Shown here one piece after another: positions 1 through 10,916 of a stretch of DNA of 64,000 nucleotides. The number at the start of each line of letters is the position of its first letter. Positions within the stretch are counted from its first letter, which is position 1. The stretch comes from Saccharum officinarum (taxonomy: Eukaryota > Streptophyta > Magnoliopsida > Poales > Poaceae), in assembly GCA_020631735.1 (NCBI GenBank), contig CM036191.1, positions 44,678,562 through 44,742,561 on the forward strand, written 5' to 3'. Below the pieces are notes generated by a model. The model saw nothing but the letters and a program-made list of their open reading frames with translations, was not told the origin of the DNA and did not search any database. The translations under genes were made by a program, and so were the position numbers.

Positions 1-2267
1 AGCTCACACTGCACGCTGCGCTGCTGCCATGGCCCATTAGCTTTGCGTGCGCCGCATAGACACTAAGCCGCTGCTACTCTGCTCTACCGCCGGCAAATAT
101 CTTCCCAACCGGAGCACGTGAAGAACGCCAGCTGTTCGTCTGAGCCGTCCCATCGACTTGCTGCTGCCGGCCTACCATGCCGGAAAATATCCTCGCCGCC
201 ACCACCGCCTTACCTCGCCTATAAAATGGCTGGCGATGCTGCTGCCATAGCGGGGCACGCCCGGGAGCGCGAGCTCTACGCTGCGAGGACCCTTGCCTCG
301 GTGGAGCTCCGAGCGGAGCTCGAGCCTCGAGCACGCACACACGGCACGGACCGCCGGAGCGCCGGCACTTCGCGCCGCGCTGAAGCCCACGATGTCGGCA
401 CCACGACACCGAAGTCGTTTGCCCGACGCCTTGGCCGCTGCCGCCGCGGGCACGAACGCCCGGCGCCACCGCAAACACCAAGGACGCCGCCTCCGTTGCC
501 ATGGACTCAGGCCACCGCAGACGCTGTCCAAAGCCGAGCGCGGCCAGCAGCAAGGGCACCGCGGCCCGTCTGCGAGCTCACCGCTGCCGCCTCCGTCGAA
601 GCTGAGTTCCGTTGCCGCCGTCTGCTGCCCCTGTTCCTCCGTCTCGCTCTGCTCTGTTCTCTCCCTCCCCATCTCGCTTTGCAGCAACCGAAGAAGACGC
701 GACCCAAGAGGCCAAGACACCGTTTCCCTGTGACCAATGGCCTCCATTTCTATGACGCGTGGGCCCGCTGACGTTGAACGACGTTGTCCAGCAGCCTGAG
801 GCCAGCCACGTCACTAGAACCAATCGGAGCGCGCCACGTCACTACTGTGGGACCCAACTGCATGTGACTTAAGCCCTCTCTCGGTGTCAGGGAACTTGGT
901 TCACGTAAACCACCCACGGCAGCAATGCAAGTTCACGGCACAATACACGAACGGGTTTACAGAACAGCGCCATACAAGTCCACGTCCAAGTGCATGCCAG
1001 CAACTGTGCTGTGTAGAAAATACTACACACATCCGGTGATGCACGCAGGAACTGAGTAAGCCCTTTTCCCATTCTAGAATGATCTTAGAAAATTCCCACA
1101 TGAACTAGAGTCACCCTAGAACCTACCCAAATATTTTCTACCCCTTTGCCACTGTCTAAAATTCTAGAATAATTTCCAAGCGTCCCTTCCATTCGCGTTT
1201 TGCCGATAAACTAGGAAATCTCATATCTCCCCCATCCTAGCTCCGAATCCGGTAATTCCTCCACCAAAAATCTTCTAAAATAAAATCCTACATATCTTAA
1301 TCCTTTTCCTAATTTTTGGTGCCCATTTAAATTCTAGTTTGTTTGTTATTTATAATTGTTAGCATTAACCCATAGTATAAATACTCGAATATATATATAT
1401 GTCATATCATGTATATAAATACTTGATTATATTTACCCACATCTCTCACTTAGAATAGTATGATACGTACATACGTAAATATACCTACATATATATGGAC
1501 CACATATAACGCCTATGTATAGCTAATTTTACATTACGCTCTCCATCTTACGTAACCATAGGCATACACATGTGCATGTGCGTATATGTCGCTAGCCCTA
1601 CTAGGCTAAGATGTGGATCTGTAGGAGTCGGTCAGGTCAAGTATGATGGCTTGGTCAGACTTTCTCTTTCAGGTTCACATAAACCTAATAATATGGTCTG
1701 GTTTTCCATCAGACCAACCATCCGCCTTAACCTGACTAGCCTTACCTTATGGATAGAATACCTCTATCCAAACTTTACTTCAGATTGACATAATAATGGT
1801 AACCTTAGATAGTAACCCATCACCTAATAGGACCAACCCCATCTAGGACCATTTTCTTTCTCTGATTGATTATGCCTGTTTTGCATTCTTTGCTTGGTGT
1901 TTTCCTTGCTTGTCGACGCTAGACAGCGTAGGCTAGAAGACGTGGAGAGAACCCGATGGAACCTCACAAGAATCAGGATCTCGAAATGAGGATATAATCG
2001 ACAGCGAGCGGAGGCAAGTCCTGACTCCCACCTCCCCTTTTCCCTCCATATATTATACCACATCCAACCCGCTACTCTTCCTCCTCCACATATATGAACC
2101 ACTCCCTCATCCACCGCTCCACCACTATCACATTCCACCGCTCCCACTATATTCCACCACTCCCACCATAAAGTCTCACACTCCCTTTTATAAATAATTA
2201 TTAAATTAAACATAAATGATGTTATCCGTATTATCATGGGAACCAATGTTATGAGCATATATGACAT

Positions 2268-2348
2268 ATGATGAATATTGTGATATATAATGAATATTGT
2301 GATATATGATGAATGTCGTGATATATAATGAATAATGTGATATATATA
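2268..2348. repeat. AT-rich short tandem repeat, about 4 x 19-20 bp
   Basis: Four imperfect copies of a unit close to GTGATATATAATGAATATT follow one another inside the AT-rich part of the left LTR. No function is evident. Confidence 0.6.
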
Positions 2349-3283
2349 TGCTATGAGCTTTATGATATGGATAACCTAAGAACATGGATGTTAATTGAAC
2401 TGGTAAAATAGAACTTATTTTCGATGGGAGCGAGTGGGGATATTTCACGTGGTGTGGACTATCCTTTTGGACAGGATCGCCTAGTGAGGGTTCCTGTTGG
2501 GAGATACTCGCTTCGGTCATATAAGGACCGGTTCATTTGCCATCTCGTCTAGCCAGATTTTCGTACAGCCACATGTCTATATGGGTAGACTTGATCTCAC
2601 ACCCCGTTAGATAGAAGTATAAATTCTACTAGGAGGCCGGAGTGGCAACGGACTACCAGGAGACGACACGGATGCTGGGTGATCTTCCGTGGTCTGGTCG
2701 GCATGGATGCTATGTGATCTTCCATGTAAAATTTTTGTTGGGCCGTGTGCGAGCCCCTTTGTATATATATCTATTGGATGTTGTGAGATCATCCAAGTCG
2801 TTATTCATTGGATGCTGTGTGATCATCTAAGTCGTTTCCGACCCCTGAGAAGCCGTGGTAGAATTATATGGAAATCTAAGGTAGCACCATCCGGGTACGA
2901 GGTCTCGTTAGGCCTGTTCCTGCCACCGCGCATGGTTTGGAGCTGTGTCTATCATGTGGGGAAATTTGTACACCTCTGCAGAGTTTCCTGAATCTATTCG
3001 AATAGCCACGTCCTTGGAATGGGCAACCGCTGGGATGAGGTCTCAAATGATTAGACTTTTTATGTAAAGAAACTGTGATAGTCTGGTAAGTTGCAAGTTA
3101 TTAATTATGGTAAGTTATAACTTATAAACTCCGGGAACTGGCGAGAAAGGGTTAATACTCTCACAGGGCCCAAACCTCCATTTTATGTAACTCTACTACT
3201 ACCATATAAAATTCCACTATAAGACCACCTCTACAAATAGCCTCCGCCATTCACCTCAACTCTACCCCAAAGTTAGGGCTTGC

Positions 3284-3302
3284 TGAGTACTTTATGTACT
3301 CA
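3284..3302. other. LTR hairpin, stem TGAGTAC/GTACTCA, loop TTTAT
   Basis: A perfect 7-bp stem with a 5-nt loop lies about 430-447 nt before the LTR 3' end. Equivalent hairpins occur at comparable places in the other three long LTR types of the window (8238, 20043, 51324). Confidence 0.7.
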
Positions 3303-3731
3303 ATCCCCTCCATTCTATGTTTTTAGGAGTCAAGCTGCAGGAGCACATACGAGGATGAAGCCATCTAAGCTACGCCAGGGTGAGATGACAGGAGTACGTA
3401 CGAGGACAGAGGTGTACGATTACACGAAGGAGCTACTCGAGGACCACTAGGTTAAGGATATAAGATTGAGCTTAGGAATAAGGTTTACGTCCACACTCCA
3501 AGTTGCCTGTAGGAATGGAACCACGTCGTTATAGGACCGCTGTATTAGGACTCTGATGTATATTATAAGGCCAATGGCCCCAGCTATGTAATATGAACTT
3601 TGTAATGTGTTTCCCCGTTATCAATAAAAGTATGGTTTTTGATATCAATCTTGCTCGCTCTGTGCGTATCAGCTACTGATCCAGGGACTGATACGTGATG
3701 CACAGTGGACCCTAAAATAGGGGCCCGACAA

Positions 3732-4864
3732 TCCTCCAATTGACCTTTGCGTATCTCTTGTTCCAAAGTATGCTCTATCACCAATTCCATTGCATTAGTG
3801 ATAAAATTCAAATTGAGATACTCCATTTCAGCACACAACTCTACTGACATAGATGTCATCGAAAGTCCATTGGCATAGCTCTTTCTGCTAAGTGCATCAG
3901 CTACGACGTTTGCCTTTCCCGGGTGATAATGCACTTCCAGATCATAGTCTTTGATCAATTCCAACCAACGACGTTGTCTCAGATTTAGATCTGATTGGGT
4001 AAAGATATACTTTAAACTCTTATGTTCAGCATGTTCTTCTTCGGTCTTGGTGAATATTAGTATGTCATCTATGAATACCACCACAAATTTATCCAGAAAC
4101 TCCATGAACACCTTATTCATTAGATACATGAAGTATGCAGGTGCATTGGTCAATCCAAAAGACATAACGGTATACTCATACAATCCATACCGTGTAGTGA
4201 ATGCTGTCTTGGGTATGTCCGAGTTTTGAATCTTTAGCTGATGGTACCCTGAGCGGAGATCAATCTTAGAGAACACATGGGCTCCTCTCAACTGATCAAA
4301 CAAGTCATCAATCCTAGGCAAAGGGTATTTATTCTTGATTGTAACCTCATTCAGTGAACGGTAATCCACACACATCCGTTGACTACCATCCTTCTTATCC
4401 ATAAAGATCACAGGTGCCCCCCATGGGGAAGAACTGGGGCGTATGAAACCTTTTTCTTGCAACTCTTTTAGTTGTTTCTTAAGCTCTTCTAATTCATTAA
4501 CCCCCATTCTATATGGATGTTTAGCTATTGGTGCAGTTCTAGGTAATAATTCAATAATGAATTCAATGTCTCGGTCAGGTGGCATACCTGGCAAGTCATC
4601 GAGGAAGACATCCGGGAACTCCTCCATGACACGATCTTGTTCATTGGCTTCACCATCTAGCTGGTTCACTGTGGCTGTAGGCTGAGCTTGCACTACCACT
4701 TCTACACAGATTCTATCTCCATTGAGTGATGTCACAACCACAGATTTCTCCTGACACTGAATCACTGCCCGGTGTTGTTTCATCCAATCCATTCCCAGAA
4801 TAAGATCAATTCCTGCTGTTCTCAACACAACTGGTTTCACTTTGAAGTCTACCCCCTTAAGCAA
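3732..4864 (-). pseudogene. pol fragment: protease end, reverse transcriptase, RNase H with internal deletion
   Basis: The frame starts with the end of the retropepsin domain (DLILGMDWM), then a normal [22 protein letters not shown], the first catalytic Asp in [11 protein letters not shown], and FIDD as the YxDD box. Just after the EEEHAEH segment the protein jumps to [14 protein letters not shown] of RNase H. About 195 residues present in element 2 are missing, in frame: the RT thumb/connection and most of RNase H, including its first catalytic acids. The similarity ends after EIRKGQLED near 3732; the remaining codons down to 3584 run into the LTR of the neighbour and are not pol. A -1 shift near 4865-4870 separates it from the protease frame. 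Confidence 0.85.
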
Positions 4865-6207
4865 ATGCTAGTTGAGGGACTCCAATATGAAGCGGGCATA
4901 CTACCTCCCGGTGAATTTACTAGTATGGGGTTTTTCATGGCACACAAAGGTATGCTATGCATTCTAACAAAAGCTTGGGAAATAAAAGAATGCGAAGCAC
5001 CAGAATCAAAAAGTACTGTAGCAGAGATAGAGTTGATGCTGAACGTACCCAACATGACCTCTGGAGTCTCTTGAGCTGCATCAGATGACACATAGTTCAC
5101 CTTCACTGTGTGAGGTGGTTGGGCATTGAACTTATGATTGCCAGTCTGGTTCTGTGGTGCTTGTTGGTTCTGCTTCTTAGGGCACTGATGAGCATAGTGA
5201 CCTACTTCTCCGCATCAGTAGCAGGCATTGGGATTGTTGGGTGCACCACTCTTCACAGGAGCATTGTTGGGCACTCCCTGGCGTGTTGTAGGATTGCTGG
5301 TCTGTTGCAGGGGACGCTGATTTCCAAACTGTTGCTGGTAGTGGGGGCATTGCTGGAACTGGTTCCGCTGAGGATACTGAGCACGGTTTCCCTGGTGAGT
5401 TGGTCCTTGATTCCTCTGCTGAAAACCCGGCTGGGGATAGGCACGCGGGCGGGTGTTACATCCAGAAGCTTGCCCTTGAAGCCTCCTCTTCTTGGCTTCC
5501 ATCTCTTTGCGCTTATCATCAATCACAATAGCGCGGTTCACTAATGACTGAAAGTTGGGGTAGGTGTTGGACATCAGTTGAAGCGGCAGTCCATCATAGA
5601 GTCCCTTGAGGAAACGACGTTGCTTATCCTTGTCCTCAGCCACATCATTTGGATCATAGCGTGACAGTTGAGCAAACTTGTCACGATACTCCGCCACAGT
5701 CATGGATCCTTGTTTGAGGGACCTGAATTCCTCCTGCTTCAATTCCACGAGTCCATCAGGGATATGATAAGATCGGAAATTGTCCTTGAATTCTTGCTAG
5801 GTGATAGTAGGAGCATTGTTGGGACGTCCAAACTGGAATGATTCCCACCAATCCTGAGCAGCTCCTTGGAGTTGCCCAGAAGCGTACAACACCTTCTCAA
5901 GATCGTTGCATTGTGCTATGTTCAGTTGTTTCTCCACAGCACGCAACCAATCATCTGCCTCCATAGGGTCTAAGGTATGGGTGAACACTGGTGGACGACC
6001 CTTCATAAACTCTCCATGTTTATCTCTGACCTAAACAGGCGGTGGTCCTCTTACGGGTTCATTGTCCAAGCGCTGCATCATAGCTTGCATCAACTGCGCT
6101 TGCATTCCCAATATTTGTTCCATGGTCACAGGTGGTGGTGGTGGTGGATTTATGAGAGCATCACGCCCACGACCACGGCCTCTGCCTCTTCTTCCTCTTG
6201 CGGCCAT
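4849..6207 (-). pseudogene. gag-protease of element 1, broken by three stops
   Basis: A gag frame starts at 6207 with an Arg/Gly-rich run (MAARGRRGRGRGRG) and poly-Pro. It continues through the retrotransposon gag core (ADDWLRAVEKQLN, QDWWESF, LKQGSMTVAEYRDKF) to a Gln-rich tail, a CCHC zinc knuckle and the aspartic protease motif LFDSGASHSFIS. The frame is uninterrupted except for TAG at 6031-6033, TAG at 5797-5799 and TGA at 5215-5217; the last lies between the first two cysteines of the knuckle. It leaves frame near 4870. Gag would package the RNA and the protease would process the polyprotein, but this copy cannot make either intact. Confidence 0.82.
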
Positions 6208-6894
6208 CTGTTTTCCAACAAACGCGCAAAATTTAGAGATTTTCCAAATTATAGAGAGCTTACAAAAGATAAGAAACAATGCTGAGAATTTTCTGGACAA
6301 GATTCAAATTCAGCAGTTCAGTAAAACTGTTATAACTCTAGTTTGAGAGATCCAACATAGGTCCACCAAGATTTGTTAGAAAGCTTAGGAGATCAGCTAC
6401 AACTTTTAGTTAGATCACTTTTACAGATTCTGACACACACATGGTCAAAAGTAGCGCTAAACTGAATCTGTTCTGAGTTCCAGACAGTGCAGGAGCATCA
6501 ACTTGTGTCAGCTAGATCTCACAAACCTGAATGGCTATTGACGTGATTCCAGAGACATTTGAAAGATACAGAGGTCTAGTTTTCTCCACAAAAATTTCAG
6601 AATTTTTGACAGCCTAGATTTCGAGATACCAGATAAAGAACACAAGCTGCTCTAGAAATCAGCACAGCAGAGATAAGATAAAGCGAAACATCTGCATTAA
6701 GATTTCATTCTAAACTTAAGGTTCCAATCTAAGGAAGTTGTGGACATGCCCACAAACTTCCAGCAATCAAACAAATACCAAATCAACCAAGTTCACAAAT
6801 TAAACATCTAATCATCCAAGTTCACAAGACCAAACAAAACTAAATATGAAACATGAACTAACGACGTGGTAATCTAGATCAAGGCACCTAACAC
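6208..6894 (-). other. Untranslated spacer between ORF0 and gag of element 1
   Basis: About 690 bases with no credible reading frame. If gag is translated from the full-length RNA, it would need splicing, reinitiation or internal entry to pass ORF0; no donor/acceptor pair is obvious by eye. Confidence 0.5.
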
Positions 6895-7743
6895 CTATGG
6901 AGTGGTGTCAATCATGGTGAAGGACCGGCGCTTCTTTTTGTAGATGGATGACTGCCCAAGTTGAGCTCGAAGTTCATCCACTTGCTTCTGGAGACGTCTC
7001 TCAGCCCTCTGAGATGCACGCAGTTCTCCTTTGACTTCCTCATCCACCCCCTGCATAGCGTGGACATGCTGCACCGTTGCTTCCAGAGTTGGGTCACTCT
7101 CTGGTGGAGCCAAGACCTGCCAAACACCCTCATGATCATTGCGAGGAAGGAACCTAAAGCGATCCTCCCTCATGGCCTCAAAGTGTCGACCATGGTAGTG
7201 GATGTAGGCGTCCTGTGCTGCATCCTCCATGCCATCCAAGGCATGGGCCCTCCTGGCAGGGGCACGGTGGACAGTCTCCACCTCATGTCCATTCTTGATG
7301 TCGTTCCAGGCGGTGACCACCAGCTCTACCTTCCAGAATGTAGCCTCCAATGGATGCTGGTACTCTGCACAGTGGTAGCTGATGGAGGCATGCAGGTCGG
7401 GGTAGTAGTCGTCCAGCACGTGAGTGAGGAGGGTGTGGTAGTAGGCCGTCTCTGGGGCTGTGTTGAAGTAGTACTTGCACTTCCAGCCTATCTCCTCATC
7501 CACCACGGGGACAGCTGGGGATGGTGCAGGTGTAGGAGAAGTAGCCGTCGATTCCTCAGGTGAAGCTACGATAGGATAGACCGGTACGACAGCTAGAGTA
7601 GGAGCAGGTGCAGGCGTCGGGGTAGCCATCTCCTCGTCGTCGGAGATGATCACAATCTCCTTCTCCGCCTGTGGAGCACGTGGGGTGAACAGGGCACGAT
7701 AGCCAGCAGTGCTGAGGCGAGCAGTCTTCGGGTTATGAGACAT
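6895..7743 (-). CDS. ORF0 of element 1: accessory protein with H3-like start and SUMO-interaction-like motif
   Basis: An intact 282-codon frame lies between the primer site and gag, in the sense direction of the element. The start MSHNPKTARLSTAG keeps T6-A7-R8-x-S10-T11-x-G13 in the same register as the histone H3 tail, although K4 and K9 are not kept. At about residues 29-37 is IVIISDDEE, a hydrophobic run followed by acidic residues as in SUMO-interacting motifs. A long Ala/Pro/Thr stretch follows, then a globular-looking middle rich in His, Tyr and Trp (residues about 85-205), and an Arg/Glu/Leu/Gln coiled coil (ASQRAERRLQKQVDELRAQL) near the C-terminus. I recognise no catalytic motif. A truncated second copy at 30167-30805 keeps both N-terminal motifs. 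Function unknown; host-chromatin contact is an inference. Confidence 0.7.
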   Translation of the reverse strand: MSHNPKTARLSTAGYRALFTPRAPQAEKEIVIISDDEEMATPTPAPAPTLAVVPVYPIVASPEESTATSPTPAPSPAVPVVDEEIGWKCKYYFNTAPETAYYHTLLTHVLDDYYPDLHASISYHCAEYQHPLEATFWKVELVVTAWNDIKNGHEVETVHRAPARRAHALDGMEDAAQDAYIHYHGRHFEAMREDRFRFLPRNDHEGVWQVLAPPESDPTLEATVQHVHAMQGVDEEVKGELRASQRAERRLQKQVDELRAQLGQSSIYKKKRRSFTMIDTTP

Positions 7744-7920
7744 CTATAGATTTAAAGTGAGATAGAATTAGAATCAACAATTTTATATAATAGATTAAGG
7801 TATGAAAAGCATAAATGTTTTAATAAAATAACAAGAATAAGACAGTAAGCAAGAAACCAGAGGAGCAAAGATGCTAAAACGACCGTTTTCTAACTAGGCT
7901 TGCGTCCTATAGTCAACACG

Positions 7921-7932
7921 GCTCTGATACCA
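7921..7932 (-). other. Primer binding site, initiator tRNA-Met type
   Basis: The minus strand reads TGGTATCAGAGC, the standard plant initiator tRNA-Met complement, three bases from the LTR edge (TG at 7936-7937). Confidence 0.9.
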
Positions 7933-7935
7933 ATT

Positions 7936-10916
7936 TGTCACACCCAATTTTAAGGATAAAATTGAATGCACAAAACTTGTATATGCCCAGGGATCAATCA
8001 CACACACAAGCTGACAAATTACATAAAGTATCATCACGGTGTCCTTACATCAGATCCATAATATAACTTAGTCTTACATCACACAGAATATAAAAAGGTA
8101 ACTCTCTCGTGGGGCTTCATCACAGGGAAGGTCAACTGGTTGACCACAAGCCTAAAAATCCTCAGGGAATTCCTCATACCCGTTGTCATCTATTACCCAT
8201 CCGGGATTTTTATCCAAATAAAGAAAATAAACAAGTGTAAGTACATCTCGTACTTAACAAGTTAACATGGGGTTATGAAGCTCAAAAAGGTTGACACTGG
8301 TTTACTGAAGTTAGCATTTTTAGTAAGACAAGCTTTTATTATCAGATATTATCAAATTATGCTTAAGCTCCCATTTCATCCCATATGAACAGATATCAGG
8401 GTCAAGTGTATCATATAACATCATAGAACATCTTAAATGATCATCAACAAGTATCCAGTTATTCTGTGAGTTTTCCGGGCCGCTCGTGACTGTGAGCACG
8501 GCTGTTATAACAGTTTGTTACCCTCTACAGAGGTGGTTCACATTCACCGCGAGTCATGATTCCCATATGCCCGGGTTAATTACTCCCATGTCACTGCCAA
8601 GGTGAGCGGGCAGGGTACACTATGAAGCCATTTCATAGGTTTCTCTAACAAGTTAGGGCCGCTAGGTTTCCTCGGCAGGCAGATGTAGTAACCCCCCTTT
8701 CCTATGGCACATATCCATCGCGGCTATACACATAGGAACAGAGGCAGCCCTATACCCAACGTGGCAAGCCCTTTTGCGCCATAAAGGTAACCTCTAACTA
8801 TCTAGAAAATGTCCTATTACTAAGCTAAAGTCAGAGCCATATAACTCTCCCGGTTGCACTGTCAGTCCCAGCTTTTGCCGACATATAAGTCCTTGTGGAG
8901 GGCCAGGAGCAACATGATCGAAAGTCATTTGCACCTTCGCCCTATGGAACAGTTGTTATAACTCATGTTATACTTTTAGTTCCATAGAATCATTCATAAT
9001 CGTATAGATCATGTTCAGTTAGAGCACTAGCAATCTACCCATATGCAAATAACCCATAGGAGACAAGGAACAGGATAATCCATCACTAGGATGTCCTTAC
9101 GGGTATCAAATTTAGACACATGCAAATGAGTAATTGATTAAAGTGAAATAGGACATCAAGGTAGGCCATGTTATACTTGCCTTGGTTCACAAACTCTTGC
9201 TGGTCCTGCTGGCCATCGAAGAATTCTTGGTCTCCAACGTTCTCCTCACCGTCTGAACGCGACCAACACGGCAACATACAACATTCCAAAAGCATTCATG
9301 CAAAGCAAACATTCCTATCATTAGAACAGTACACCAACAGTATAGAAAACAAGATAAAATGTTTGTGAAAATAATCTACATCTCGCTACGATCACGTCAA
9401 TGCGATGTTCACGAAAAAAGGAGCAAAAATGCGAAAGTTATGATTTAAACGGGATTTCCTATAGCAATATATTTAATTAAATCTAACCATGAAATTAAAA
9501 AGTTCCAAACTTGACTAACAGTGATTCTAACATGTAGATTATGAAATTACGAAGCTAACACGATTTGAACGGATCAATTCGGAGCTAAAACGATAATTTT
9601 ATAAGCAAAACAGTTCAAATGGCATTTCTGTAAATACTGAAAACGTATTTTAGACTAAAGCAGTGAACTTTACGCTTTCAAAACGAGAATGCGTACTCGG
9701 GGAAATACGCGTTGGACTGCGGGTTCTATTCATCCGAAACCGAGGGACTCTTTAGCATATTTACACGTGAAAGGGTATCGGCCTACGTGGGCCGTCGATC
9801 AAGCAACGGATGGCCTGAAACAGATGGGAGGGAGAGAGAAAGAGGCGCCGGCGGCCGGCACAGTGACAGCCACGGCGGCGCAGCCATGGCCAGTGGCAAC
9901 GACTGGCCGGCGAGCTCGGTTCGGGGGCTTTGGTCCACGATTCGATGAACCGCAAACACCGGAAGAGAGAGGGGGAGCAGGCGAACACGTCCAGGCCGAG
10001 AAGACAGCCGGGGAGCGCAGTTGGCGCGGTGGCCGCCATGGCTGGCGAGGCGGAGGTCATCAGCGCACGCGGCTAGAGCCCTAGGGGCCACGAAACTCGA
10101 ATTAAATGGCATGGGGAGGTAGAGGGGAGTATGGCGAGGCTCACAGCGGGGAACTCGGGGTCGGAGACGGCTCGGGGAAGGCGGGTCACGGCGGACGGCG
10201 GACGGCGGTCTTCGGTGCTTCGCCGTACGTCGGTTGCGGCCTCCGAGGCGTGAGCAAGGGCGAAAACGGAGCGGGGAGAGGCAGCAGGGGGGCGGCTCGG
10301 GCGCGGGCTCTGTTTTGTAGAGGCCAGGGCGCAGGGGAAGGGCGCTCCCACGACGCGCGTGGAGCGGGGCGTCGGTTGCTGCAGGCGCACGCACGGGCAG
10401 TTGCGGGACGCGCGGAAGGAGGTGGGGGGAGGAGCTGACAGGCGGGGGCGGGCGTCAGCGGCTGGGGAAGGGAGGCACAACGGTTGCCAGCGGCGCGCGC
10501 GACATGGGCCGGCCCAGGAAGGAAGAAGGGGAGAGGCGGGCGACGCGCTAGGCTGGGTCGGAGCGGGACGCCAGGGGGAGGCAAGGAGGGCCAAGCTGAC
10601 GCGGCTGCTCGGGCTGGGCCGAAAATCCAGGAAGCGAGGGGGAAGGAGAAAAGAAAGAATTTTTCCTTTTTCTTTTTCCAAACAAATTTTCCAAAAGCAT
10701 TTTAATTTCAAATTTCAATTCTCTTTGAAATTTTTTATCAATACCAAACATTCACAAATTAATATGCAGCAGCATGTATGCATCACTTGTAGCTAATCTT
10801 ATATTTGATTTAATATTACAAAAATTATTACTTTCCTATGTTTGAATGCTCACATAAATTGCTTAAATAAATCAATTTGACTATTTTTTTAGAAAATGCA
10901 AAATTAGGGTGTTACA
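7936..10916 (-). repeat. 5' LTR of element 1 (2.98 kb)
   Basis: The plus strand begins TGTCACACCC next to the primer site and ends GGGTGTTACA at 10916, giving the usual TG...CA ends; in sense it starts TGTAACACCC. A GC-rich block at about 9690-10650 has long overlapping ORFs on both strands, which I treat as compositional artefacts. A partial copy lies at 30999-33789 with roughly 2-3% differences by eye, lacking the last 195 bases. Transcription would run right to left. Confidence 0.8.
8238..8256. other. LTR hairpin, stem TAAGTAC/GTACTTA, loop ATCTC
   Basis: A 7-bp stem about 300 nt from the LTR 3' end. Compared with the TGAGTAC/GTACTCA stem of the other LTRs, the second pair changed from G-C to A-T on both arms. 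The copy at 31305-31323 is identical. Confidence 0.65.

Larger units (their letters stand above)
1..3731 (+). mobile_element. 3' part of a long Tekay-type LTR (5' end outside window)
   Basis: No coding gene is recognised here. Positions 1-850 are GC-rich with overlapping ORFs on both strands, like the GC blocks inside the other long LTRs of this window. From 900 to 3250 the DNA is AT-rich. Around 3280-3731 the layout is that of an LTR end: a TGAGTAC/GTACTCA hairpin, an AATAAA signal near 3622 and a terminal GCCCGACA at 3724-3731. Directly after it, the minus-strand pol of element 1 stops abruptly in mid-sequence. The simplest reading is a plus-strand element inserted into element 1, leaving its 3' LTR here and the rest beyond the left edge. 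No purine tract and TG start could be fixed; TGTCAGGG at 885 is only a weak alternative LTR start. Confidence 0.5.
3732..10916 (-). mobile_element. Element 1: Ty3/gypsy chromoviral (Tekay/Del-like) retrotransposon, 3' end missing
   Basis: Read on the minus strand the order is 5' LTR (10916-7936), primer site (7932-7921), ORF0 (7743-6895), gag (from 6207), protease and reverse transcriptase/RNase H, ending abruptly at 3732. Integrase, chromodomain, purine tract and 3' LTR are missing, cut off where the plus-strand LTR begins. RT and RNase H sequences closely resemble those of element 2, which carries a chromodomain, hence the Tekay/Del assignment. The coding region has in-frame stops, a frameshift and an internal deletion, so the element is dead. 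The right flank after 10916 is CCCTT; the matching target duplication on the left is lost. Confidence 0.8.

Noticed and set aside
118..771. 217-codon plus-strand ORF and overlapping minus-strand ORFs at the left edge
   Set aside because: GC-rich text gives long ORFs in several frames at once; composition is Arg/Ala/Pro-rich, no motif is recognisable, and similar blocks occur in the other LTRs.
10073..10711. 212-codon minus-strand ORF and its plus-strand partners (also 33142-33954)
   Set aside because: They lie inside LTR GC blocks, overlap on both strands, and the frame is not conserved between copies A and B (indels shift it).
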